The notes beneath the pieces are model-generated. The model did no database searches and was not told the DNA's origin. It saw nothing but the letters and a program-made list of their open reading frames with translations. This document shows positions 24,875 to 31,875 of a stretch of 64,000 bases of DNA, piece by piece. Where the stretch lies: assembly GCF_000966285.1 (NCBI RefSeq), contig NZ_KQ031391.1, positions 1,508,378 to 1,572,377 on the forward strand, given 5' to 3'. Within the stretch, counting starts at the first letter, position 1, and every line of letters starts with the position of its first letter. The DNA comes from Pseudofrankia sp. DC12 (GTDB lineage Bacteria; Actinomycetota; Actinomycetes; Frankiales; Frankiaceae). A program made the position numbers and the translations under genes.

Positions 24875-25735
24875 TCAGCGCCCGGTGAAACGCGGGGTCT
24901 GCTTGTCGGCGAAGGCACGCGGGCCGATCTTCGCGTCGGCCGACAGGTAGACCCGCATGCCGATCTCGGACTCGATCCGGAACGCCTCGTCCTCCGGCAG
25001 CGACTCGGTCTCGCGCAGCGTCCGCAGCACGGCCTGCACGGCGACCGGCCCGTTCGCGGCGATCGCGTCGGCGATCTCCCGTGCCCTGGCCAGCGCGGTG
25101 CCGTCGGGGACGACGTAGTTGACCAGGCCGATCTCCTTGGCCTCAGCCGCCCCGAGGTGACGACCGGTCAACAGCAGGTCCGCGGCGACCGCGTAGGGAA
25201 CCTGTCGGCGCAGCTTCACCGCGGACCCGCCCAGCGGGAACAGCCCCCAGCGCACCTCGGAGACCCCGAACCGGGCCGACTCACCGGCCACCCGGATGTC
25301 GGTTCCCTGCAGGATCTCGGTGCCGCCCGCGATCGCCGGCCCCTCGACCGCCGCGATCAGCGGCTTGGCCAGGGTGAAGCCCTTCAGGACCCACTTCATG
25401 ACGGACATGTCCATCGCGAGCCGGGTCCCGTCACCGCCGCCGGTGAACGCCTCGCCGGGCGGCCGCCGGGACATCTGTTTCAGGTCGGCGCCGGCGCAGA
25501 AGGCTCCGCCGGCCCCGGTGAGGATCGCGACCCGGATGTCCGGGTCGGCGTTCACCTCGTCCCACGCCTTCTCCAGAATGCCGATCATCTCGGGGGTGAC
25601 GGCGTTGCGGGCGTGCGGCCGGTTGAGCGTGACGGTCAGGACGTGCCCGTCCCGCTCGACGAGGGCATGCGGCTGGGATCCGGTCACGGGCGCTCCTGTC
25701 GACGAGCCGTCGGGACCCGAGTCCGGCGCGGTCAC
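24875..25735 (-). CDS. Enoyl-CoA hydratase/isomerase (crotonase) family protein
   Basis: A 286-residue crotonase. GTG start at 25735 overlaps the dehydrogenase stop (GTGA). After a 26-residue polar leader, [20 protein letters not shown] opens the fold; [20 protein letters not shown] supplies one oxyanion-hole strand and [20 protein letters not shown] the second, followed by [20 protein letters not shown] with the catalytic-Glu region. The C-terminus [20 protein letters not shown] is typical of EchA19-like enzymes. It would hydrate the enoyl-CoA made by the two acyl-CoA dehydrogenases of this locus. Confidence 0.9.
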   Translation of the reverse strand: MTAPDSGPDGSSTGAPVTGSQPHALVERDGHVLTVTLNRPHARNAVTPEMIGILEKAWDEVNADPDIRVAILTGAGGAFCAGADLKQMSRRPPGEAFTGGGDGTRLAMDMSVMKWVLKGFTLAKPLIAAVEGPAIAGGTEILQGTDIRVAGESARFGVSEVRWGLFPLGGSAVKLRRQVPYAVAADLLLTGRHLGAAEAKEIGLVNYVVPDGTALARAREIADAIAANGPVAVQAVLRTLRETESLPEDEAFRIESEIGMRVYLSADAKIGPRAFADKQTPRFTGR

Positions 25736-26943
25736 CGCGGCGGCCGGGGCAGGCCGAGGCCGAGCATCGCGATCATGTCGCGTTGGATCTCGTTGGTGCC
25801 GCCGCCGAAGGTGAGCATCAGGATCTGCCGGTAGGCCCGCTCCAGCCGGCCGGCGAGCACCGCGCCTGGCGAGTCCCGGCCTTCACCCGGCCCTGGCCGG
25901 GCCAGGTAGGCGTCGTCGTCGAGGCACTCCATCAGCAGCCGGTAGGCCTCGACCGCGAACTCGGTGCCGAAGATCTTCGTCGCGCTCGCCTGCGCCGGCC
26001 CGAGCCGCGCCCCGTGGTCGACTCCCCAGGCGATCTTCCAGTTGATCAGCTTGAGGAACTCGGCCTTGGCGTACACGGTCCCGAGATTGCGCCGCACCAG
26101 TGGCCGGTCGATGATCCGGCCGCCCTCCGGGGCCGGCGTCTCCTGCGCCCACCGCCGGGTCCACAGCAGCAGCTGCTGGATGCCCGCCGCCGAGCACAGC
26201 GCGACCCGCTCGTGGTTGAGCTGGCCTGTGATCAGCTTCCAGCCGCCGTTGACCTCGCCGACCAGCGCCTCGGCCGGCACGTGGACGTCGGTGTAGAAGG
26301 TCTGGCTGGTGATCCCGCCGGAGATCGTCGGGACCGGCGTCCAGGAGAAGCCCGGTGCGTCCGTCGGCACGCAGAACACCGACAGGCCGCGGTGGCGGGC
26401 CTGGGACTGGTCGGTGCGGGCGGCGAGCCAGACGTAGTCGGCGGCCTGGATGACCGACGTCCACATCTTCTGCCCGTTGATCACCCAGCCGTCGCCGTCC
26501 CGGTCGGCCCTGGTCCGCAGGCTCGCCAGGTCGGTCCCAGCACCGGGCTCGGAGTAGCCGATGGAGAAGTGCAGCTCGCCGGCCAGGATCTTCGGCAGGA
26601 AGAAGTCCTTCTGGTCCTGGGTGCCGTACTCCATGATCGTCGGACCGACGCTGTTCATCGTCAGCAGCGGGATCGGGACGCCGGCGAGCGTCGCCTCGTC
26701 GCCGAAGACCAGCTGTTCGAGCATGGTCCGGCCCTGGCCGCCGTACTCGGCCGGCCAGCCGATACCCAGCCAGCCGTCCTTGCCCATCTGGCGGATCACC
26801 CGGCAGTAGGCGCCGTCCTTTCCCAGCAGCGTCGTCTCGCCGGTGGCGAGCTCGGCGCCGAGCTCCGGCGTGACCAGCTGGGCGAAGTAGCCCCGCAGCT
26901 CCTGGCGCAGCCGCTCCTGCTCCTGGCTGTACGCGACGCGCAT
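25732..26943 (-). CDS. Acyl-CoA dehydrogenase (FadE28/34-type partner 1)
   Basis: A 403-residue ACAD. The start ATG at 26943 follows cgggagag. Motifs: [40 protein letters not shown] (FAD loop), [40 protein letters not shown], and [20 protein letters not shown] at the C-terminus. It is the first gene of a minus-strand operon (dehydrogenase, crotonase, ligase, thiolase) and is divergent from a second, shorter ACAD at 27115. Such unlike, adjacent ACAD pairs form alpha2-beta2 heteromers in cholesterol side-chain oxidation, which is the likely arrangement here. Confidence 0.92.
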   Translation of the reverse strand: MRVAYSQEQERLRQELRGYFAQLVTPELGAELATGETTLLGKDGAYCRVIRQMGKDGWLGIGWPAEYGGQGRTMLEQLVFGDEATLAGVPIPLLTMNSVGPTIMEYGTQDQKDFFLPKILAGELHFSIGYSEPGAGTDLASLRTRADRDGDGWVINGQKMWTSVIQAADYVWLAARTDQSQARHRGLSVFCVPTDAPGFSWTPVPTISGGITSQTFYTDVHVPAEALVGEVNGGWKLITGQLNHERVALCSAAGIQQLLLWTRRWAQETPAPEGGRIIDRPLVRRNLGTVYAKAEFLKLINWKIAWGVDHGARLGPAQASATKIFGTEFAVEAYRLLMECLDDDAYLARPGPGEGRDSPGAVLAGRLERAYRQILMLTFGGGTNEIQRDMIAMLGLGLPRPPR

Positions 26944-27048
26944 CGGCTCTCCCGTCCGGCCGGCCCGGCCCGGCTCCTCGGCAGGCGGCGCCGCGACGCG
27001 AGCGACGCGGTACCCACCTGATGGGCCGTCAGACTGTGGTGACCGATG

Positions 27049-27077
27049 CTAGCGCGTGCGCTAGAACAAGTTCTAGC
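27049..27077. promoter_or_regulatory. Two overlapping palindromes, one KstR-like, in the divergent promoter
   Basis: gctagaacaagttctagc (27060-27077) is a perfect 8-bp-arm palindrome and fits TNNAACNNGTTNNA, the operator of the TetR-family cholesterol regulator KstR. The overlapping ctagcgcgtgcgctag (27049-27064) is a second perfect dyad that shares the ctag. Both lie between the divergent ACAD genes, 38 to 106 bases from the starts. Confidence 0.7.
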
Positions 27078-27114
27078 TTTAGAGGCCATCGCTGCTGACC
27101 GAGGAGCGCCCGCC

Positions 27115-28284
27115 ATGGATTTCGCCCACACCGAGGAACAGCGGGAGCTGACCGCCCTGGCGGCCCAGATCCTCGACAGGATGGTCACCCCCGAGCGGCT
27201 CACCGCGATCGAGGCCGACGTGCTCGCTGGCCACGGCGACGGCTTCGACCGGGACCTGTGGGCGGAGCTCGCGAAGGCGAACCTGCTGGGTGTCGGCGCC
27301 CCGGAGGAGTTCGGCGGCCTCGGCTACGGCGTGTTCGAGGAGTGCCTCGTGCTGGAGGCGGCGGGCCGGGTGCTGGCCCCGGTGCCGCTGTGGGCCTCGG
27401 CGTCGGCCGCCGCCGGCACGATCGCCGCCCACGGCACACCCGAGCAGCGCGACGCCTGGCTGCCGGCCGTCGTACGCGGCGAGAAGATCGTCACCGTCGC
27501 GCTCGCCGAGCCAGGCGGCCCGGACGCGGCCGGCCCCACCACGGCGGCGGCCCGGACGCCGGCGGGCTGGCGGCTGGACGGCGTGAAGACCGCGGTGCCG
27601 TTCGCCACGGTCGCCGACGCGGTCCTCGTCCCGGCCAGGACCGAGCGCGGGGTCGCGGTCTTCCTGGTCGACCCGGCAGCGGGCGGCGTGCGGGTCGAGC
27701 GCCAGCTCACCACGGCGCGCGAGGCCGTCGGGCTGCTCACGCTGGACGGCGTCCTCGTCGACGACGAGGCGCTGCTCGGCGGGCCCGACGGCGCGGTTGG
27801 CACCGATGTCGCCCTGGCGCTGCGCGACCGGGCGACGCTCGGGCTGTGCGCCCTCCAGCTCGGCGTCACCGAGCGGGCGATGCGGGCCGCCGCCGAGTAC
27901 ACCACCAACCGGGTCCAGTTCGGCCGCCCGATCGGGTCCTTCCAGGCCGTCGGGCACCGGCTGGCCGACTGCTTCATCGACGTCGAGGCGATCCGGCTGA
28001 CCCTGTGGCAGGCGGCCTGGCGGCTCGCCGAAGGGCAGGACGCGACGGAGGCGGTCGCCACCGCGAAGTTCTGGGCGGCCGACGGCGGGCACCGGGTCGC
28101 CAGCGCCGTCGTCCACGTCCACGGCGGCATGGGCGTCGCCGAGGAGTACTTCGTCCACCGCTACTTCCTGCACGCCAAGCGGCTGGAGTTCACCCTCGGC
28201 AACGCCCCCGAACAGGCCCGCCGCCTCGGCGCGCTCCTCGCCGACACCCCCCCTTGGCCCTCGATCCCGACGAGGACCACCTGA
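27115..28284 (+). CDS. Acyl-CoA dehydrogenase (shorter-active-site partner 2)
   Basis: A 389-residue ACAD. ATG 27115 (MDFAHTEEQRELTALAAQIL) has a gaggag ribosome site 9 bases upstream; an upstream ATG in frame at 27046 lies inside the operator and is unlikely. Motifs: LLGVGAPEEFGGLGYGVFEE, VTVALAEPGGPDAAGPTTAA in place of the usual FAD loop (weaker than in the partner), LRDRATLGLCALQLGVTERA, EYTTNRVQFGRPIGSFQAVG with the NRxQFG signature, and VVHVHGGMGVAEEYFVHRYF. The degenerate FAD-binding loop suggests it works as the partner subunit of the dehydrogenase at 25732-26943. Confidence 0.9.
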   Translation: MDFAHTEEQRELTALAAQILDRMVTPERLTAIEADVLAGHGDGFDRDLWAELAKANLLGVGAPEEFGGLGYGVFEECLVLEAAGRVLAPVPLWASASAAAGTIAAHGTPEQRDAWLPAVVRGEKIVTVALAEPGGPDAAGPTTAAARTPAGWRLDGVKTAVPFATVADAVLVPARTERGVAVFLVDPAAGGVRVERQLTTAREAVGLLTLDGVLVDDEALLGGPDGAVGTDVALALRDRATLGLCALQLGVTERAMRAAAEYTTNRVQFGRPIGSFQAVGHRLADCFIDVEAIRLTLWQAAWRLAEGQDATEAVATAKFWAADGGHRVASAVVHVHGGMGVAEEYFVHRYFLHAKRLEFTLGNAPEQARRLGALLADTPPWPSIPTRTT

Positions 28285-28351
28285 AAGAAGCCGCCTTCCA
28301 CCTCCGCCCCGGGGACGCGCTGCTCGCCGGCGGCCAGAGCCGGCGATCTCG

Positions 28352-28750
28352 ACGGGCGACTCAGGTCGGGCAGGTCCACGCCGACGCTGCGCAGGAGCTC
28401 GGTATAGATGTTCGGATGGTTGAGGTCCGGGTCACCGCCGCCCAGCTCGTCCGCGTAGATGCCGAACAGCAGGGCCCGCACCTCGTCCATCGGGCCGACC
28501 GGCGCTGTCCCTCGTAGCCAGCAGCCATCCGTCTGGTTGAAGGGGGCCATCTGCAGGATCCACTCGACGACGTCCGCGCGGGTCCGTTTCGTCCAGGCAC
28601 GGTCCGCCTCGTAGCGGTCCGCCTCGCCGGCCATCCGCTGGTAGACGGCGTCCAGTCGCGGGCCTACGCGGACAACCCGGCCCTCCTCGACTCGGCGTTC
28701 ACCCAACCGCTTTTCCTTTTGGTTCTCTCGCAGTTTCCGCAGGACTTCCA
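28352..28750 (-). pseudogene. Fragment of an iron-containing redox (haem-oxygenase-fold) enzyme
   Basis: The frame holds GPRLDAVYQRMAGEADRYEA, VVEWILQMAPFNQTDGCWLR, GPMDEVRALLFGIYADELGG and DPDLNHPNIYTELLRSVGVD, characteristic of the iron-containing redox enzyme family (HO-like diiron fold). Homology begins without a proper N-terminus and stops near 28365 in VDLPDL. No credible start precedes it. It is flanked on its 5' side by a protease remnant on the other strand. Confidence 0.65.
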
Positions 28751-28759
28751 TAGGGGGAC

Positions 28760-29019
28760 TTGTCGCGCAGCGGGCGCCAACGGCCGAGCTGGTCGCGCGC
28801 ACCGTGCTCGACCATGACGGCCTCAACGTCTCGTCCTGGGCCGTGGCGAACGCGATTGTCGACGTTCTCGACTTCGACATCGCGGTCCTCAACCTGTCGT
28901 TGTGCTGCGCGACCGCCAAGTTCGACGGCTACGCCCGTTGGAGTGGAACGTCGTTCGCCGCCGCCAACGTGAGCGGTGCCGTCGCCGCGCTCGTCGAGCC
29001 GGGCCACCGGAATGGCTAG
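28760..29019 (+). pseudogene. Internally deleted subtilisin (S8) peptidase remnant
   Basis: The frame reads PTAELVARTVLDHDGLNVSS, WAVANAIVDVLDFDIAVLNL, then jumps to FDGYARWSGTSFAAANVSGA. The GTSFAA block contains the catalytic Ser of S8 proteases and the earlier part resembles the strand that ends in NLSL, but the segment between them and the Asp and His regions are missing. It ends at a stop at 29017-29019. Confidence 0.65.
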
Positions 29020-29115
29020 GACGCCCTCGGCCTCCTCCGGGAAAAGGGGGTGCAGGGCGGCGACATCGTGGAGTACGGCCGAGCTACCAGCCCGATCTGT
29101 CGACGCAGGGAGTGG

Positions 29116-30048
29116 TCAGGGGATGGAGAAGGCGCGCCCGCCGGGGTCGGTGGTCGGCTGGCGGGCTCGAGGCGGCGGCTCAGGGGCCGGCGGGCCGGGG
29201 GGTGGCGGCGGGCCGGGGGGTGGCGGCGGGGTCGGGGTGGCCAGGTGGCGGTGGACGAGGCTGGCCAGGTCCCAGTGGTGCGGGTCGGCGAAGAACGAGC
29301 CGCGGTCAGTCGGGATGACGGCCAGGTGCAGCTCGGCCACCGGGGCGCGTTCCCAGCCGAGGCAGCGGGAGTCGTGCAGGGCCAGCTGGGACGGCAGGCC
29401 CCAGTTGCTCGTCCGGTCGGCGGGACGGGCCAGCACGACGGGCAGGTCCGACGGTCCCGGGCGGTAGGCGGCGTAGGCGCGCAGGGCGGCGGTGTAGGTG
29501 CCGATCGCCGCGAGCAGGTGGTCCTCATAGCCCGCCGGGTCCCGGGCACCGAGCGCGCGGGCGATCCGGGCGCCCTGCTCGGACAGCGGGGTCGCGTGGT
29601 CGATGCCGCAGCGGCAGGTGCCGTGCCACAGGCAGGGCAGGTGCCGCATCCGGGCCAGCTCCCGGATCGCCAGCTGGGGGTTCGGCCGCGGCGGCGGCTG
29701 GCCCGGCAGCGGCAGGGCGGCGTCGAACAGGATCACCGGGGCGACCGGCTGGCCGATCCCGCGCAGCAGCCGGCCCAGCTCGTAGGCGAGGATGCCGCCG
29801 AAGCCGTACCCGGCCAGCTGGAACGGCCCGCCCCACGGCTGGACGAGCAGCACCCCGGGCAGGAAGTAGGACGCCATCGCCCGGACGTCGTCCAGCGGCG
29901 GACGGGCGCCGTCGCGGCCCGGGAGATCCAGTCCCCGGCACGGCATCGTGTCGATCAGCGCGCTCGCCAGTGCCTGTCCCGGATGAGGCGGGCCTTCCAG
30001 CCCGCCCACGAAGAACAGCGGCGGACGCCGGTCTGGCTGCCCGCTCAA
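29116..30048 (-). CDS. Thioesterase-like alpha/beta hydrolase with Gly in place of the nucleophile Ser
   Basis: A 310-residue protein similar to the thioesterase domains of peptide and polyketide synthetases. I choose TTG 30048, which overlaps the stop of the upstream gene (TTGA) and places PPLFFVGGLEGP at the N-terminus, where the first strand belongs. The nucleophile elbow reads FQLAGYGFGGILAYELGRLL: the usual G-x-S-x-G is G-Y-G-F-G, so the catalytic Ser is Gly (about residue 82). Other parts are well kept (PVAPVILFDAALPLPG; IPTDRGSFFADPHHWDL near the expected His). The C-terminus is a proline-rich tail (PTPPPPPGPPPPPGPP). It ends a conservon operon, so a binding or scaffold role is more likely than hydrolysis. 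Confidence 0.7.
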   Translation of the reverse strand: MSGQPDRRPPLFFVGGLEGPPHPGQALASALIDTMPCRGLDLPGRDGARPPLDDVRAMASYFLPGVLLVQPWGGPFQLAGYGFGGILAYELGRLLRGIGQPVAPVILFDAALPLPGQPPPRPNPQLAIRELARMRHLPCLWHGTCRCGIDHATPLSEQGARIARALGARDPAGYEDHLLAAIGTYTAALRAYAAYRPGPSDLPVVLARPADRTSNWGLPSQLALHDSRCLGWERAPVAELHLAVIPTDRGSFFADPHHWDLASLVHRHLATPTPPPPPGPPPPPGPPAPEPPPRARQPTTDPGGRAFSIP

Positions 30049-30380
30049 GCGGGCCCGACCCAGCCGTCCGGCAGCACGTCGTGGGCCGGGCTGTGCAGCA
30101 GGTCGGCCAGCTCCGGGTAACTGGCGCCGGGAACAGCCGCGCGGGCCACGTCGAGCAGCGCGTGCGCGGCCAGCACCCATTCGGGGACACACCCGCCGGC
30201 GGTCACGCAGACGGCGGCCCACCGGTCGAGCAGGTGGGCGAGCTCGGCGGCCCGGTACGGCGGCATGCGCAGCACGACCGCCGGCAGGGTGGCCCCCGGC
30301 GGGTCTTCGACGACCATCCGCTGGGCGCGGTCGACGCGGATCTCGAGCTCGAGGTCGGCGACCCGGATGCCGGAGCTCAT
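30045..30380 (-). CDS. Unknown 111-residue protein of the conservon operon
   Basis: It starts MSSGIRVADLELEIRVDRAQ at 30380, 40 bases after the CvnD stop, and its TGA overlaps the TTG of the thioesterase-like gene. The first 40 residues look like beta-strands (VADLELEIRVDRAQRMVVED, LPAVVLRMPPYRAAELAHLL); the rest is helical (AELAHLLDRWAAVCVTAG, VLAAHALLDVARAAVPG). No signal peptide or membrane segment and no family recognised. Coupled translation suggests that it acts with the thioesterase-like protein and the GTPase. Confidence 0.7.
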   Translation of the reverse strand: MSSGIRVADLELEIRVDRAQRMVVEDPPGATLPAVVLRMPPYRAAELAHLLDRWAAVCVTAGGCVPEWVLAAHALLDVARAAVPGASYPELADLLHSPAHDVLPDGWVGPA

Positions 30381-30420
30381 CGCTCAGCCCTCCGGGGACG
30401 GGCGGGTGCAGCGGCGCATG

Positions 30421-31113
30421 TCAGGTCCTCGTTGGCAGGGGTGGCGTCGGGAGAGGTGCCCGAGCCGCGCGCGCCTCCTCGGCGAGGGTCGCGTCGAGGG
30501 CATGGCGGACGAGTTCGATCAGGGCGGCTCGGGAGGTGAACCGGCTGCGGGCGTCGCAGGACAGCACGGGATGGTCGATGTCGAGGGCACTGCGGACGTC
30601 CCCGACGGGGTGCTCGATCGCGCCGTCGAACCGGTTGACGGCGACGACGAACGGCACCCGCCGGTCCTCGAAGAAGTCGATCGCCGTGAAGCTGTCCTCA
30701 AGCCGCCGGGTGTCGGCGAGCACGATCGCGCCGACGGCGCCGAGCGTCAGCTCGTCCCACATGAACCAGAAGCGGTCCTGGCCGGGAGTGCCGAACAGGT
30801 ACAGCACCACATCCTGTTCGGGCAGGGTGATCCGGCCGAAGTCCATCGCCACGGTCGTCGTCGTCTTGCCCGCGACCTTGGAGGTGTCGTCGACGCCGAG
30901 CGCGGCCGCCGTCATGTGGGCCTCGGTGGTCAGCGGGGGGATCTCGCTGACCGCGCCGACGAAGGTTGTCTTCCCCACCCCGAAGCCGCCGGCGATAATG
31001 ATCTTCAAGGGGGTCGTGGTCGGCTCCTGGACGGTGTCGGAGCCGAGCGGGCTTGAGCTGCCGAGGCGTCCAGGGCCGCCGAGGTGGCCGGGGCTAGAGC
31101 CGCTGAAGTCCAT
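30421..31113 (-). CDS. cvnD: Conservon GTPase CvnD
   Basis: A 230-residue small Ras/MglA-like GTP-binding protein. After a 35-residue polar leader, LKIIIAGGFGVGKTTFVGAV carries the P-loop, EAHMTAAALGVDDTSKVAGK with TTTTVAMDFGRI is the switch I/effector region, LYLFGTPGQDRFWFMWDELT is the switch II (DxxGQ is here GTPGQD), and VVAVNRFDGA is the N-R-F-D version of NKxD typical of CvnD. In Streptomyces, CvnA-D form a membrane-tethered, G-protein-like signalling complex. The ATG overlaps the DUF742 gene by 20 bases. Confidence 0.92.
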   Translation of the reverse strand: MDFSGSSPGHLGGPGRLGSSSPLGSDTVQEPTTTPLKIIIAGGFGVGKTTFVGAVSEIPPLTTEAHMTAAALGVDDTSKVAGKTTTTVAMDFGRITLPEQDVVLYLFGTPGQDRFWFMWDELTLGAVGAIVLADTRRLEDSFTAIDFFEDRRVPFVVAVNRFDGAIEHPVGDVRSALDIDHPVLSCDARSRFTSRAALIELVRHALDATLAEEARAARAPLPTPPLPTRT

Positions 31114-31474
31114 CGAGGACCTTTCGCAACAGGGCGGAGTCGGGGCGCCAGTCGGGGCGCTCGGGCCGGTGCACCGCGACCAGGCCGTCGGCGGCCATGT
31201 CGGCGACCAGCACCTGGGCGACGCCCAGGGGCAGGTCCAGATGCGCCGAGATCTCCGCGACCGACTGCAGGTGCCGGCACAGGAAGGCGATGTCGCGCTG
31301 CTCGGGGGGCATGCCGGGCGGCGGGTTGCGTGCGGTCATCACGCCGCGGCTGGTGGTGGCCACCAGAGCGACCAGCTCCAGCGGGGCGGTGGGCCGGGTC
31401 CGCCCGCCGGTGACGGCGTACGGGCGTACGACCGGGCCCGCCTCCTCGTCGGGCAGTTCCTCGTCCCGGGTCAC
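31094..31474 (-). CDS. cvnC: Conservon DUF742 protein CvnC
   Basis: A 126-residue DUF742 protein. GPVVRPYAVTGGRTRPTAPL is the family signature (VRPYxxTxGRT), followed by LELVALVATTSRG and a winged-helix-like part RDIAFLCRHLQSVAEISAHL and DLPLGVAQVLVADMAADGLV. CvnC bridges CvnB and CvnD in the known conservons. It starts 8 bases after the roadblock stop and overlaps cvnD. Confidence 0.92.
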   Translation of the reverse strand: MTRDEELPDEEAGPVVRPYAVTGGRTRPTAPLELVALVATTSRGVMTARNPPPGMPPEQRDIAFLCRHLQSVAEISAHLDLPLGVAQVLVADMAADGLVAVHRPERPDWRPDSALLRKVLDGLQRL

Positions 31475-31482
31475 CGCGGCCT

Positions 31483-31875
31483 CTAGGCGTGCGCGCGCAT
31501 CGGCGGGGAGAGGACCTGCCCGGCGCGGGTCACGAGCCGGGCCATCTCGAACGCGATGACCCCCGGATCCGCGGCCGGGCTCGCGGCGACCGCGAGGCAG
31601 GAGCCGTCGCCGATCGCGGAGACGAACAGGTAGCCGCTGTCCATCTCGACGATCGTCTGGCGGACGTCGCCACCGTCCATATACCGCGACGCGCCGAGCG
31701 CCAGCGAGCGGAACCCGGAGGCGACGGCGGAGATGTGGTCGCCGCCCTCCCTGGTGAGCGCGGCCGAGCGGGCCAGCTGCAGGCCGTCGGCGGACAGCGC
31801 GACGGCCCAGTGGACGTCGACGATCCGGCGTTCCAGGTCGTTCAGCAGGAAGTCGAGGTTACCGGTGGGTGGCAT
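31483..31875 (-). CDS. cvnB: Conservon roadblock/LC7 protein CvnB
   Basis: A 130-residue roadblock/LC7 domain protein, from ATG 31875 with an aaagga ribosome site. LDFLLNDLERRIVDVHWAVA, LSADGLQLARSAALTREGGD, HISAVASGFRSLALGASRYM and IVEMDSGYLFVSAIGDGSCL follow the family pattern. Such proteins bind small GTPases and could act as an activating or anchoring partner of CvnD. It overlaps the end of cvnA by 17 bases. Confidence 0.93.
   Translation of the reverse strand: MPPTGNLDFLLNDLERRIVDVHWAVALSADGLQLARSAALTREGGDHISAVASGFRSLALGASRYMDGGDVRQTIVEMDSGYLFVSAIGDGSCLAVAASPAADPGVIAFEMARLVTRAGQVLSPPMRAHA

Noticed and set aside
27046-27114. Upstream ATG of the plus-strand acyl-CoA dehydrogenase
   Set aside because: The extra 23 residues are encoded by the operator palindromes and lack a ribosome site, whereas ATG 27115 has gaggag.
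29050-30120. Plus-strand frame opposite the thioesterase-like gene
   Set aside because: Gly/Arg-rich shadow with no recognisable motif; the minus-strand frame has a clear alpha/beta hydrolase pattern and operon context.
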